Shown here one piece after another: positions 33,614 through 42,476 of a DNA stretch of 64,000 nucleotides; positions within the stretch are counted from its first letter, which is position 1; every line of letters starts with the position of its first letter. A model generated the notes under the pieces. It ran no database searches. It worked only from the letters and a program-made list of their open reading frames with translations, and was not told the origin of the DNA. Source of the stretch: an uncultured Cellvibrio sp. (GTDB taxonomy: Bacteria; Pseudomonadota; Gammaproteobacteria; Pseudomonadales; Cellvibrionaceae). The stretch covers positions 62,001 to 126,000 of the forward strand of contig CAMLKG010000006.1 of assembly GCA_946480695.1 (NCBI GenBank), given 5' to 3'. The position numbers were made by a program, and so were the translations under genes.

Positions 33614-36523
33614 TTAATCGATATAATTTTCAATGCTCGGGCATGAACAAACCAAATTGCGATCACCATACACGTTATCGATGCGGTTCACACTTGGCCA
33701 AACCTTGTGGTTTTTCAACCAGGCTGCCGGGCGGCCGGCAACTTCCCTTGAATAGGCACGGGCCCAGTTTTCTTCCAGCACATCATCTTGCGTATGCGGT
33801 GCGTTGTGTAAAGCACTTGCTTCCACGCTAATTTCACCATTAATAACCTGGTCAATTTCCTTGCGAATGATCAGCATGGCTTCAATGAACTTATCCAGTT
33901 CGACTTTGGATTCGGATTCGGTGGGTTCGATCATTAAAGTTCCTGCGACCGGGAACGACATGGTTGGTGCATGGAAGCCGAAATCCATCAAGCGCTTTGC
34001 AATATCTTCTTCACTGATGCCGCTGGCTTCCTTTAACGGACGCAAATCCAGTAAACATTCATGCGCAACAAAACCATTGCTGCCTTTATATAGGATCGGA
34101 TAGGCCGCTTCGAGTTTTTTCGCCACGTAGTTTGCATTCAGCATCGCGTATTCAGTAGCCTGGCGCATACCGGCGGCCCCCATCATTTTGATATACATCC
34201 AACTGATCGGGAGAATACTTGCAGAACCCCAGGGCGCTGCCGAAATCGTACCGTTATCAACCTCGGTACCGGGAACTGCCTGTACCGGATGCGCAGCAAG
34301 GAAAGGTTCCAAATGTTTGCCGACACCGATCGGGCCCATGCCGGGGCCGCCACCGCCGTGCGGAATACAAAAGGTTTTGTGCAAATTGAGGTGGGATACA
34401 TCGCCGCCGAATTTGCCCGGCGCGGCAACACCAACGAGCGCATTCATGTTGGCGCCATCGATATACACCTGGCCGCCGATCGCGTGGATCATGTCACACA
34501 GTTCGGTAATACCTTCTTCAAACACTCCGTGTGTAGATGGGTAAGTACACATAATGCACGCGATTTGATTACCGTAAGTGGCAATTTTTTCGCGTAGGTC
34601 ATTCAGATCGACATTGCCTTTATTGTCGCAAGCCACAACCACCACTTTATAACTCACCATCTGGGCGGAGGCAGGGTTTGTGCCATGGGCGGAAGCCGGG
34701 ATCAAACAAATATCGCGCTGTGTTTCGCCTTTACTTTCAAAATATTTCTTGATGGCAACGAGGCCGGCGTATTCACCTTGTGAACCGGCGTTAGGTTGCA
34801 AGCTGATCGCATCGTAACCGGTGCAGGCTTTGAGCATCTCTTGCAATTCTTCAAATAATTCCTGGTAACCTTGCGCCTGGTCGATGGGTGCAAACGGATG
34901 TAACTTGCCGAATTCCGGCCAGGTGACGGGAATCATTTCCGCAGTTGCATTTAATTTCATCGTGCAGGAGCCGAGGGGAATCATAGCGTTGTTGAGGGCG
35001 ATATCCCTGGATTCCAGGCGCTTTAAATAGCGCAACATTTCGGTTTCGCTGTGATAGGAATTGAATATCGGGTGGGTCAATACCGCATCGCTACGTAGCA
35101 AGTCGGCGGGGATTGCATTGTTGGCGGTGATATTTTTTCCATCACGGATTTGTGCATCCAGTGATGAAAGCTCAATCCCCGTCACGCCAAATACCGCGAG
35201 TAAATGTTCCAGGTCGGTTGCACTCGTGGTTTCATTCAGGCTGATGCCGAGTGAGTCATTACCCACCAGGCGCAGGTTGATTTCCGCATTCAATGCGGTC
35301 TGGTAAATTGCTTTTTGGTTGTCGCCGACGTTGACTGTAAGCGTGTCAAAGAAATTGGTGTTGCTGATGGCGAAACCCTTGGACTTTAACGCGGCGGCTG
35401 CAATAGCGGTCATGCGATGAATGCGGTTGGCGATACGCTTCAAGCCTTCCGGACCGTGATAGATCGCATAAAAAACGCTCATTACCGCGAGCAATACTTG
35501 CGAAGTACAGATGTTGGAGTTGGCTTTTTCGCGACGGATATGCTGCTCGCGGGTCTGCATAGCCATACGCAATGCCTGTTTACCGCGCGCGTCAATTGAC
35601 ACACCGATAATACGACCCGGAGCAGAGCGTTTGTAGGCATCGCGAAACGCGAAGAAACCGGCGTGCGGGCCGCCAAACCCCATGGGCACACCGAAACGTT
35701 GGTTGGTTCCCACGACAACATCGGCGCCCATTGATCCCGGGGATTTCAATAACATCAATGCCATTAAATCCGAGGCAACGGTGACCAGAACATTATTGTT
35801 ATGGGCGGTTTCAATAACATCAGCCAGGTCGCGAACCTGGCCGCTGGAGCCCGGGTAAGAGAGCAGGGCGCCAAAGTAATCGCCCATGGCCAATTGTTCA
35901 AGGGGAGCAACAATAACTTCAAAACCAAAGTGTTCGGCGCGGGTCTTTACCACAGCGATGGTTTGCGGGTGGGTATCGGCATCTACAAAAAAGACGTCGG
36001 ATTTGCTCTTTTTATTCTGGCGTTTGCACATTGCCATGGCTTCAGCGGCTGCCGTGCCCTCATCCAGCATAGAGGCGTTTGCCATTTCCATACCGGTCAG
36101 GTCGATAATCATTTGCTGGTAATTCAGCAACGCTTCCAAACGCCCCTGGGCAATTTCGGGTTGGTATGGTGTGTAAGCGGTATACCAACCGGGGTTTTCC
36201 AATACGTTGCGCAATACCACGTTAGGCACATGGGTATCGTGATAACCCATACCGATATAGTTTTTGAAAATCTTATTTTTGCTGGCAATGGCTTTGAGCT
36301 GGGCCAGTGCGTCGGCCTCGGTTACGGCATTGCCCAGATTCAATTCACCTTTGAGGCGAATCGCTTCCGGTACGGTTTTATCGATCAGTTCCTTAACTGA
36401 GCTAACGCCCAGGGTTGCCAGCATTGTGGCAGTTTGTGGGGCGCTCGGGCCGATGTGACGCTGAACAAACTCGTCGCTATAAGCCAAAGAAGATAGGGAA
36501 GCTGAGCGAAAATCAACTGACAT
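33614..36523 (-). CDS. gcvP: Glycine dehydrogenase (decarboxylating), P-protein
   Basis: PLP enzyme of the glycine cleavage system: it decarboxylates glycine and loads the aminomethyl group on the lipoyl arm of GcvH. The 969-residue protein is the long single-chain type, with both homologous halves. The PLP lysine lies in [17 protein letters not shown] in the C-terminal half, and the N-terminal half has FQRHIGPS and [10 protein letters not shown] motifs. gcvT and gcvH are not adjacent, so they must be elsewhere. I looked for a glycine riboswitch upstream (36524-36896) and found no convincing one. Confidence 0.96.
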   Translation of the reverse strand: MSVDFRSASLSSLAYSDEFVQRHIGPSAPQTATMLATLGVSSVKELIDKTVPEAIRLKGELNLGNAVTEADALAQLKAIASKNKIFKNYIGMGYHDTHVPNVVLRNVLENPGWYTAYTPYQPEIAQGRLEALLNYQQMIIDLTGMEMANASMLDEGTAAAEAMAMCKRQNKKSKSDVFFVDADTHPQTIAVVKTRAEHFGFEVIVAPLEQLAMGDYFGALLSYPGSSGQVRDLADVIETAHNNNVLVTVASDLMALMLLKSPGSMGADVVVGTNQRFGVPMGFGGPHAGFFAFRDAYKRSAPGRIIGVSIDARGKQALRMAMQTREQHIRREKANSNICTSQVLLAVMSVFYAIYHGPEGLKRIANRIHRMTAIAAAALKSKGFAISNTNFFDTLTVNVGDNQKAIYQTALNAEINLRLVGNDSLGISLNETTSATDLEHLLAVFGVTGIELSSLDAQIRDGKNITANNAIPADLLRSDAVLTHPIFNSYHSETEMLRYLKRLESRDIALNNAMIPLGSCTMKLNATAEMIPVTWPEFGKLHPFAPIDQAQGYQELFEELQEMLKACTGYDAISLQPNAGSQGEYAGLVAIKKYFESKGETQRDICLIPASAHGTNPASAQMVSYKVVVVACDNKGNVDLNDLREKIATYGNQIACIMCTYPSTHGVFEEGITELCDMIHAIGGQVYIDGANMNALVGVAAPGKFGGDVSHLNLHKTFCIPHGGGGPGMGPIGVGKHLEPFLAAHPVQAVPGTEVDNGTISAAPWGSASILPISWMYIKMMGAAGMRQATEYAMLNANYVAKKLEAAYPILYKGSNGFVAHECLLDLRPLKEASGISEEDIAKRLMDFGFHAPTMSFPVAGTLMIEPTESESKVELDKFIEAMLIIRKEIDQVINGEISVEASALHNAPHTQDDVLEENWARAYSREVAGRPAAWLKNHKVWPSVNRIDNVYGDRNLVCSCPSIENYID

Positions 36524-36896
36524 AGAAGCTCTCTATAGATTGGAAAATAATCAAAAAAGGCGGGAGACAGCAGGGCGCGAAGCACCTGTTTAAAAAGGCG
36601 GCAATGGTACCAATTCGTGGCTTTCCGGGCAATCAAACCGACGCCGTTCACATTTTAAGGCTGGTTATTCTGCGGGATTCCAGCTACAAAGGCCGCAGTT
36701 TGATCAACGAATGGGGCGGGTAATGGTATATACGGATGCGATTTTGCCAGGTTTATGCCTGTTTTTTGTTAATGGTGCCGGTCCCGCTTGGACAAGAAAG
36801 GTAACGGCGTCATCCCAGGCCTGATATGATTCGGCAGCACAGGGCCCGCTCCGGGCTGGAGCCTTACGACAATAAGTATTTCACTGACCTGAATTT
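36524..36896. other. Intergenic region between gcvP and gspA
   Basis: A 373-base gap between divergent genes. On the minus strand, the gcvP leader has a short GC-rich hairpin with a TTCG loop (about 36570-36590). The half next to gspA is GC-rich with GGGCCCGCTCCGGGCT-like inverted bits (about 36842-36860). No ORF or named RNA element can be supported. Confidence 0.45.
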
Positions 36897-38603
36897 ATGT
36901 ACCACGAATTTTTTGGTTTAAAAGAGCCTGCTTTTTCCATCGCCGTAAATCCGCGCTATCTCTTTATGAGCGACCAGCATAGAGAGGCGTTGGCGCATCT
37001 GCTCTATGGGATTCAAAACGGTGGTTTTGTGATGCTCACCGGAGAGGTGGGAACGGGCAAAACCACCATTATCCGGTGCTTGCTGGAGCAATTGCCGGTT
37101 AATACCGATATCGCCATTATCCTCAACCCCATGGCCAGCGCGCCTGAATTACTTTCCACGATATGCGATGAGTTGGGGGTGGGGTATATCGCTGATGAAT
37201 TGACCGTCAAAGTGCTAACCGATGCCTTAAACCAGTTTTTGCTCGACAACCATCGCAAAGGTCGCAAGACGGTGTTATTGATTGATGAGGCCCAGTTACT
37301 CAAAGTACCGGTGCTCGAACAAATTCGCTTGCTGACCAATTTGGAAACTACCACTGAAAAATTATTGCAAATTATGCTGGTGGGCCAACCGGAATTAAAG
37401 AAACTGTTGGCGCGTCCGGCACTGCGTCAATTATCGCAACGTATTACGGCCCGGTTTCACCTTGAAGCATTAAGCCTCGTCGAAACCAAAGCCTATATTT
37501 ACCACCGCCTGAAGGTGGCAGGTATGCCGGAACACCAAATGCCATTCAGCGATTCGATCATTAAGAAAATCCATGAATTTAGCGGCGGCATTCCGCGATT
37601 GATTAACGTGATTTGTGAACGTTTGCTGTTAGGTGCCTATGCGCAAAACCGGCACCAGGTGGACAAACAGATATTTGCGGCAGCGGTGAAAGAAGTTGTT
37701 GGTACAGCAACCCAACAGGAAGAAAAGGAAGCCGCAGCGACACGTACCTCCTGGCACGCTGTGTTCGTGGGGGTGGTAGTGGTAATGATGCTGGCCATTT
37801 GGTTTTTAGTGCCGGACCATCCACCGGCAGATACCGGCAATGTCGCGGTAAAACCGGGCGTCGATACTGAAGTAATTGCATCGGGTTCAGTGATTGATGC
37901 CCGTCGTTTCATTTCCAGCGCAACTGCGGTGTCGTCATCCGCATCCATCGCTCCGGTCGTGCAAAGCCCACTTGTCAGTGTGGCAACGCGCGATCACGTG
38001 GCGGCACAATTAGCTTTATTTAAGTTCGTAGGTTTGAATGCGGTTGATAAAAAAAATCCCTGTGTTTCACTCAATAAATCAACCTATGAATGTGCCAAAA
38101 CCGAACTGAATTCCTGGGACGAATTAAAGGAATTGAATCGTCCTGGTGTGATGACCCTTTCCACCGCGGATAAAAAATGGGTTTACGCCTTGCTTATCGG
38201 ATTAAGTGAGAACCACGCGCTTTTTCTTGTGGACGGCATTGAAAAAGTTATTCCCTGGAGTGAGCTGGTGGTGCAATGGAACGGTGATTTCCTGTATGTC
38301 TGGTCGCGGCCTTCGGGGTTTGAAGGAAGTTTGCAATTGGGTGATCGCAGTGAATTGGTAACCTGGATTGCCGAGCAATTCGCCAAACTGGATCAACAAC
38401 CGGCACCCTTAACGCGGCAATTCTTTACTGACCGTTTACAAAAACGGATCGAATTATTCCAATCCACCAATGGCATTCTTCCGGACGGTGTATTTAATGA
38501 GCAAACCTTGCGTCGTTTGAATGAGGCTTTGGGGATGGATAAACCGCTGGCGGAATTAAATGAGCAGAAAATCCAACAACATATCGAGGCAAAAGGGCTG
38601 TAG
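36897..38603 (+). CDS. GspA/ExeA-type ATPase with peptidoglycan-binding domain
   Basis: Membrane-anchored AAA ATPase that, in Aeromonas and Vibrio, works with GspB/ExeB to place the type II secretion secretin in the outer membrane through the cell wall. The N terminus MYHEFFGLKEPAFSI is the family signature; Walker A is GEVGTGKTT (about residues 49-57) and Walker B is VLLIDEAQ (about 125-132). A membrane segment (VFVGVVVVMMLAIWFLV) lies near residues 289-305. The periplasmic part ends with a PG_binding_1 module (ELFQSTNGILPDGVFNEQTLRRL). The gspB-like gene follows after 3 bases. The rest of the secretion operon is not in this window. Confidence 0.87.
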   Translation: MYHEFFGLKEPAFSIAVNPRYLFMSDQHREALAHLLYGIQNGGFVMLTGEVGTGKTTIIRCLLEQLPVNTDIAIILNPMASAPELLSTICDELGVGYIADELTVKVLTDALNQFLLDNHRKGRKTVLLIDEAQLLKVPVLEQIRLLTNLETTTEKLLQIMLVGQPELKKLLARPALRQLSQRITARFHLEALSLVETKAYIYHRLKVAGMPEHQMPFSDSIIKKIHEFSGGIPRLINVICERLLLGAYAQNRHQVDKQIFAAAVKEVVGTATQQEEKEAAATRTSWHAVFVGVVVVMMLAIWFLVPDHPPADTGNVAVKPGVDTEVIASGSVIDARRFISSATAVSSSASIAPVVQSPLVSVATRDHVAAQLALFKFVGLNAVDKKNPCVSLNKSTYECAKTELNSWDELKELNRPGVMTLSTADKKWVYALLIGLSENHALFLVDGIEKVIPWSELVVQWNGDFLYVWSRPSGFEGSLQLGDRSELVTWIAEQFAKLDQQPAPLTRQFFTDRLQKRIELFQSTNGILPDGVFNEQTLRRLNEALGMDKPLAELNEQKIQQHIEAKGL

Positions 38604-38606
38604 TTT

Positions 38607-39482
38607 ATGTCATTAATATTGGATGCCTTGAATCGCGCTGACCACGAGCGTAAAAACCAGGATACCGTGCCTGGACTAAATACTGTGCATGCCTCACCTG
38701 TATTGGTATTGGATGAAAAGCCTGATAACAAACGAGGATTATATTTCGCCATCACGGTTTCCGTCGTTGCATTGGCCGCATGTATTGTTTGGTTTGTTAC
38801 CAAACCGGGTAAAGAAAATGAAAATAACATTGCGCAACCGGCAGCCGATTCGCAACCAGTGGTTCCATCAAATCACACCACGACGTCCACTGTTGCTATC
38901 CAATCGGTAGAATTGGCAAACCCGGGGCAGGTTGATAAGGAGCCGTCTTCCCCGTCAATGCTAAATGAACCAAAAGCAACAGAATCGGTGATAGCCAACA
39001 AGCCCACGCCGGTCGTTGAGCAGCTTTATACGGCACCGGAAACCCAATCATCTCCCGCAGATCCAAAAATAAATGAACTTTATGCTGCCGAAGGGCCGTC
39101 GGAATCGGAATCCATAGTAGATCCATTTGCTGCCCAAACGGGTTATGCCTCGCCACCCACGCACATCACCGATGTAAGTGCAGGCCGCATTGCACCGGAC
39201 ATAAAACCGACGCGAACCTTTGCCAGTATTACCAACGTTCAGGATTTCAACGAATTACCCTGGAACACCAAACAGCAAATTCCCACAATCAGTTATCAAC
39301 GCCATAACTTTTTAGCGGGCGGCATCAGTAGCGTAGTGATTAACGGCCAGACTTTAGGTGAGGGAAACATTGCGGCATCGAGTCAACTGATTGTTCAGGA
39401 AATATTTGAAGATGGAGTAGTGCTGAAGCGTGGCAACGTGGTTTTTAAATTACGTGCACTCAATGGATGGATTAATATGTAG
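38607..39482 (+). CDS. GspB-like type II secretion assembly protein
   Basis: Bitopic inner-membrane protein forming a complex with the upstream GspA ATPase. The N terminus SLILDALNRADHERK is the family's cytoplasmic motif; one membrane segment (LYFAITVSVVALAACIVWFV) follows at about 46-65; then comes a long Pro/Ser/Glu-rich periplasmic spacer and a C-terminal GspB domain (about 220-291, PTISYQRHNF...INGQTLGEG...VVLKRGNVVFKL). The start codon is 3 bases after the gspA stop, so translation is coupled. A terminator closes the two-gene operon. Confidence 0.85.
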   Translation: MSLILDALNRADHERKNQDTVPGLNTVHASPVLVLDEKPDNKRGLYFAITVSVVALAACIVWFVTKPGKENENNIAQPAADSQPVVPSNHTTTSTVAIQSVELANPGQVDKEPSSPSMLNEPKATESVIANKPTPVVEQLYTAPETQSSPADPKINELYAAEGPSESESIVDPFAAQTGYASPPTHITDVSAGRIAPDIKPTRTFASITNVQDFNELPWNTKQQIPTISYQRHNFLAGGISSVVINGQTLGEGNIAASSQLIVQEIFEDGVVLKRGNVVFKLRALNGWINM

Positions 39483-39492
39483 CTTCTGTGAA

Positions 39493-39524
39493 ACCAAAAA
39501 GGGGCGTTTGCCCCTTGGTTTTTA
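39493..39524. terminator. Terminator between gspB and bfr
   Basis: Stem AAGGGGC/GCCCCTT, extended by ACC/GGT after a small bulge, with a GTTT loop, followed by TTTTT on the plus strand. It lies between the convergent gspB-like and bfr genes. Confidence 0.8.
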
Positions 39525-39533
39525 ATAATACCG

Positions 39534-40004
39534 TCAACCTTCCATTTTGGATTGCAGATAGTTTTGGATACCTACCTTATCGATTAACGACAACTGGGTT
39601 TCCAGCCAATCCACATGTTCCTCTTCAGATTCCAAAATACTTTTCAGCAGGTCGCGACTGATGAAATCGCGGACACTTTCGCAAATCAGAATTCCATCAC
39701 GTAAATCAGGAATGGCTTTCAACTCAAGTTTTAAATCACATTCCAGCATTTCCTGGGTATTTTCACCGATATGCAGCTTACCCAGATCCTGCAAGTTCGG
39801 TAGCCCCTCCAAAAATAGAATACGCTCGGTTAATTTATCCGCATGTTTCATTTCATCGATGGATTCATGGTACTCATGGTCGGCCAGCTCTTTCAGGCCC
39901 CAGTCTTTGTACATACGGGAGTGGAGGAAGTATTGGTTAATCGCTATCAGCTCATTACCCAGGACTTTGTTTAACACGGCGATAACTTGTGGATCACCTT
40001 TCAT
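39534..40004 (-). CDS. bfr: Bacterioferritin
   Basis: Iron-storage protein forming a 24-subunit haem-containing shell; it oxidises Fe2+ and stores it as mineral. The four-helix fold shows ferroxidase residues Glu18, Glu51, His54 and the C-terminal [11 protein letters not shown] pair, and Met52 is the haem ligand position. The 156 residues are standard. The bfd gene lies upstream on the same strand (144 bases), giving storage and release genes together. A Fur-like sequence lies in the gap. Strong AAAGGAGAG ribosome binding site. Confidence 0.96.
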   Translation of the reverse strand: MKGDPQVIAVLNKVLGNELIAINQYFLHSRMYKDWGLKELADHEYHESIDEMKHADKLTERILFLEGLPNLQDLGKLHIGENTQEMLECDLKLELKAIPDLRDGILICESVRDFISRDLLKSILESEEEHVDWLETQLSLIDKVGIQNYLQSKMEG

Positions 40005-40106
40005 GGCGCTCTCCTTTCAGAAAAAATAAAGGAGAGTCTGGGCCCCGGAACGTGAAGGTGTCAAGGGAAAAGGTATTCTAAGTGTTTGATGGTTAAGGAA
40101 AAAATA

Positions 40107-40127
40107 CTAAAAATGACAATGATTTAG
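40107..40127. promoter_or_regulatory. Candidate Fur-like site before bfr
   Basis: The sequence AATGACAATGATTT inside a CTAAA...TTTAG inverted repeat resembles the Fur box (AATGATAATCATT core) at about 11 of 16 positions. It lies between bfd and bfr. Weak on its own, but iron control is expected for these genes. Confidence 0.35.
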
Positions 40128-40148
40128 TTTTGTGTTTGAGCCTGGTTA

Positions 40149-40358
40149 TCAAGCCAAGGCATAAAACTGGGGTAATCCGTTGACCATTGGCGTTTCGCTT
40201 ATCGCCCCGTCGAGGATCTCTTTTGTCATTACCGAGCATTTGCCGCATTGGCTCGCAACGCCCAATGCTTTACGCAATTGGCCAAGGGAGCAGGCTCCGT
40301 TATCAATAGCTGCTTTAATTTGGCGATCAGTAATACCTTTGCAAAGACATACGTACAT
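40149..40358 (-). CDS. bfd: Bacterioferritin-associated ferredoxin
   Basis: Small [2Fe-2S] protein that donates electrons to bacterioferritin so stored iron can be released. The start at 40358 gives MYVCLCKGITDRQI, the normal N terminus; an upstream start at 40388 would add ten residues not seen in the family. The cluster ligands are Cys4, Cys6, Cys38 and Cys41 (CxC and CxxC). A 69-residue product matches the family. It lies just upstream of bfr on the same strand. A Fur-like box is found about 53 bases before the start. Confidence 0.93.
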   Translation of the reverse strand: MYVCLCKGITDRQIKAAIDNGACSLGQLRKALGVASQCGKCSVMTKEILDGAISETPMVNGLPQFYALA

Positions 40359-40408
40359 AATGGCAAACCTGGATTTGAAGCAATGCACAGCGGTTGGGTA
40401 AATTTAAT

Positions 40409-40427
40409 GGGAATGATAATTTGTGTC
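40409..40427. promoter_or_regulatory. Candidate Fur box before bfd
   Basis: AATGATAAT followed by TTGTGTC aligns with the 19-base Fur consensus at about 13 positions. It lies 50-70 bases upstream of the bfd start on the minus strand, where a promoter is expected. Iron-repressed bfd is known in E. coli. Confidence 0.4.
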
Positions 40428-40587
40428 AATAATGCTTAAGATAAATTCCCGTTTGCCATTTCTTTTTATTCGTTAATATAACCATAAGGCGCCGTTGATG
40501 ATAAATGTGCCAGCATTTAAGTCATAGCAACGTTTTCGTTTCACTCATATACAAAATCAATGGGACACGCAGAATCGACTGTGTATG

Positions 40588-40602
40588 ATAGCGGCGCACT
40601 AT
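40588..40602. promoter_or_regulatory. Candidate OxyR half-site
   Basis: ATAG, seven bases, CTAT: this is half of the OxyR consensus (ATAG-N7-CTAT-N7-ATAG-N7-CTAT). The second half is degenerate. It lies about 120 bases upstream of an AhpC-type gene, a usual OxyR target. Tentative. Confidence 0.3.
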
Positions 40603-40723
40603 TGATAAATATCAGCCAATCAATAACTGGCCGTAAATTGTTCATACAAGTCGAAGGATTTATTGGCCGCAATCAAGTTATCTATTCCAACCGATTAACC
40701 CCTCATGTATCAGGAGTATTGTT

Positions 40724-41326
40724 ATGGGTGTATTAGTAGGTAAAAAAGCACCGGATTTTACGGCGGCGGCAGTGCTGGCTAACGGCGAGATTGTCGATGG
40801 TTACAACTTCTCTGCTGCGACCAAGGGTAAAAAAGCCGTTGTGTTCTTCTATCCATTGGATTTCACCTTTGTTTGTCCATCCGAGCTGTTGGCGTTTGAC
40901 CACCGCGTAGAAGAATTTAAAAAGCGCAATGTTGAGGTGATTGGTGTGTCTATCGACTCTCAATTTACTCACAATGCCTGGCGCAATACTCCAGTCAACG
41001 AGGGTGGTATTGGTCCAGTTAAATACACACTTGTTGCTGACGTTAAGCATGAAATTGCGAAAGCATATGACGTGGAATCTGCTGATGGCGTAGCCTTCCG
41101 CGGTACTTTTATCATTGACGAAGCCGGCGTGGTGCGTTCACAAATCGTTAACGACCTTCCAATCGGCCGTAATATTGATGAAACCATTCGTACCGTTGAT
41201 GCGTTGATTTTCCACGAGCAACACGGCGAAGTATGCCCGGCAGGCTGGAAAGACGGTGATAAAGGTATGGACGCTTCCCCGGCGGGAGTTGCGAAATACC
41301 TGGCAGAGCATGCGGACAAACTCTAG
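40724..41326 (+). CDS. AhpC-type 2-Cys peroxiredoxin
   Basis: Cytoplasmic thiol peroxidase that removes H2O2, organic peroxides and peroxynitrite. The peroxidatic Cys51 is in DFTFVCPSEL and the resolving Cys171 in HGEVCPAGW, so it is a typical dimeric 2-Cys enzyme; the GGIGPV loop is present and the C terminus extends past the resolving residue. No AhpF gene is adjacent, so electrons may come from thioredoxin or an unlinked AhpF. A CAGGAG ribosome binding site precedes the ATG, and a strong terminator follows. The family assignment is certain; AhpC versus Prx1/TSA naming is not. Confidence 0.93.
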   Translation: MGVLVGKKAPDFTAAAVLANGEIVDGYNFSAATKGKKAVVFFYPLDFTFVCPSELLAFDHRVEEFKKRNVEVIGVSIDSQFTHNAWRNTPVNEGGIGPVKYTLVADVKHEIAKAYDVESADGVAFRGTFIIDEAGVVRSQIVNDLPIGRNIDETIRTVDALIFHEQHGEVCPAGWKDGDKGMDASPAGVAKYLAEHADKL

Positions 41327-41354
41327 GTTTTACTTTTAGGGATTATCCTTGTAG

Positions 41355-41379
41355 AAAGCCCGGTTTATCCGGGCTTTTT
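41355..41379 (+). terminator. Terminator of the peroxiredoxin gene
   Basis: GCCCGG/CCGGGC stem with TTTAT loop, flanked by AAA and followed by TTTTT. It ends 28 bases before the ung start, so ung needs its own promoter or depends on read-through. Confidence 0.9.
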
Positions 41380-41407
41380 ATTTGCAATGTGAATGGCGGG
41401 AAATTCA

Positions 41408-42097
41408 ATGTCTGAGAGCAAAAAGAAAATAGATCTTCATCCCAGTTGGTTAAAGCACCTCATTGGGGAATTTGAACAACCCTATATGAAGCAACTAAGA
41501 GCCTTCTTACTGGCTGAAAAACAGCAAGGAAAGGTGATATATCCTCCATCCAAAAATATATTCAATGCTTTTAACAGTACGCCGCTGGACCAGGTCAAAG
41601 TGGTAATTTTGGGCCAGGATCCGTATCACGGCCCCAATCAGGCGCATGGTCTTTGCTTTTCGGTACAACCGGGAGTTCCAGCGCCTCCATCTTTACAAAA
41701 TATGTTCAAGGAATTGAATCGCGACCTTGGTATTCCCATTCCTCCTCACGGATGTCTTCAGTCGTGGGCTGATCAGGGGGTACTACTTCTTAATGCGACC
41801 CTGACCGTCGAGCAAGGTAGGGCGGGTTCACACCAGGGCAAAGGCTGGGAAACTTTTACGGACAAGGCTATTCAATTAGTGAATGAGCAATGCCAGGGAG
41901 TTGTTTTCCTGCTATGGGGCAGCTATGCGCAGAAAAAATCAGCATTTATTGATTCAAGAACGCATCTCATCCTGAAAGCCCCTCATCCTTCACCGTTATC
42001 AGCCCATCGCGGGTTTATCGGCTGCGGCCACTTTTCCAAAGCAAACCAATATCTACAGCAGCTTAAAAAAACGCCAATTGATTGGCAACTTCCTTAA
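41408..42097 (+). CDS. ung: Uracil-DNA glycosylase (family 1)
   Basis: Excises uracil from DNA to start base-excision repair. The water-activating loop GQDPYHG and the minor-groove Leu loop [10 protein letters not shown] are exact family 1 motifs; the uracil-binding Asn lies in [10 protein letters not shown]. About 229 residues from the chosen ATG, normal length. Two in-frame ATGs exist (41393 and 41408); the second has GGCGGGA about 7 bases upstream and is preferred slightly. The gene directly follows the peroxiredoxin terminator. Confidence 0.95.
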   Translation: MSESKKKIDLHPSWLKHLIGEFEQPYMKQLRAFLLAEKQQGKVIYPPSKNIFNAFNSTPLDQVKVVILGQDPYHGPNQAHGLCFSVQPGVPAPPSLQNMFKELNRDLGIPIPPHGCLQSWADQGVLLLNATLTVEQGRAGSHQGKGWETFTDKAIQLVNEQCQGVVFLLWGSYAQKKSAFIDSRTHLILKAPHPSPLSAHRGFIGCGHFSKANQYLQQLKKTPIDWQLP

Positions 42098-42476
42098 CTC
42101 TTTGGAAATAAAGGATTTATTGTTTTTTTGACTATAAGCAAAGGGTGATATTAGCCGCCAAATCTTTACACATTATTCCATTTTCAAATAATTGACAGCG
42201 CTGTCACATAGTAGTAGTTTTGTGCGCAATCTAAAGAGGCAAGGTGTGAGTCAGGTCTCATGAGAGGCGAGGCGTTTTGTTTATCTGTAAAAAAATGACT
42301 TATTTAATTTTGTATTTTAAAAATTGTTCTACAGTAAAAATCAAAAAATAACGGGACAAGCAGAAAGAATTCGCCTTCATCCGAGGGCGAAAATGTTTGA
42401 ACACCAAGCGATGATGCAAGGTTTCAGGCATGTACGTACCGGAAAATAATTCCTGACGATAATAAAGGAGAGCTCC
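42098..42476 (+). other. Regulatory region of the 1027-residue TonB receptor
   Basis: A 379-base gap. It contains a LacI-type operator over a likely -35 element, a short palindrome TCTCATGAGA (about 42256-42265), and in the leader an imperfect hairpin TTCGCC...GGCGAA (about 42370-42391). No ORF is convincing. A GGAGAG ribosome binding site ends it. Confidence 0.6.
42192..42220 (+). promoter_or_regulatory. Promoter with overlapping LacI-family operator
   Basis: TGACAGCGCTGTCA (42193-42206) is a perfect 14-base palindrome with the central CG of LacI/GalR operators. It overlaps TTGACA (42192-42197), which is a perfect -35 box followed after 17 bases by TAGTTT as a -10. A bound repressor would block this promoter. 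Similar operators precede sugar-responsive TonB receptors in related bacteria, to my knowledge. Confidence 0.7.

Larger units (their letters stand above)
40359..40723. other. Intergenic region between bfd and the peroxiredoxin gene
   Basis: A 365-base gap between divergent genes. It contains the Fur-like site described above and, on the other side, an OxyR-like half element ATAG-N7-CTAT (40588-40602). Nothing else is seen. Confidence 0.5.

Noticed and set aside
36524..36896. Glycine riboswitch upstream of gcvP
   Set aside because: The conserved glycine aptamer motifs are not found on the minus strand; only a small TTCG-loop hairpin is present.
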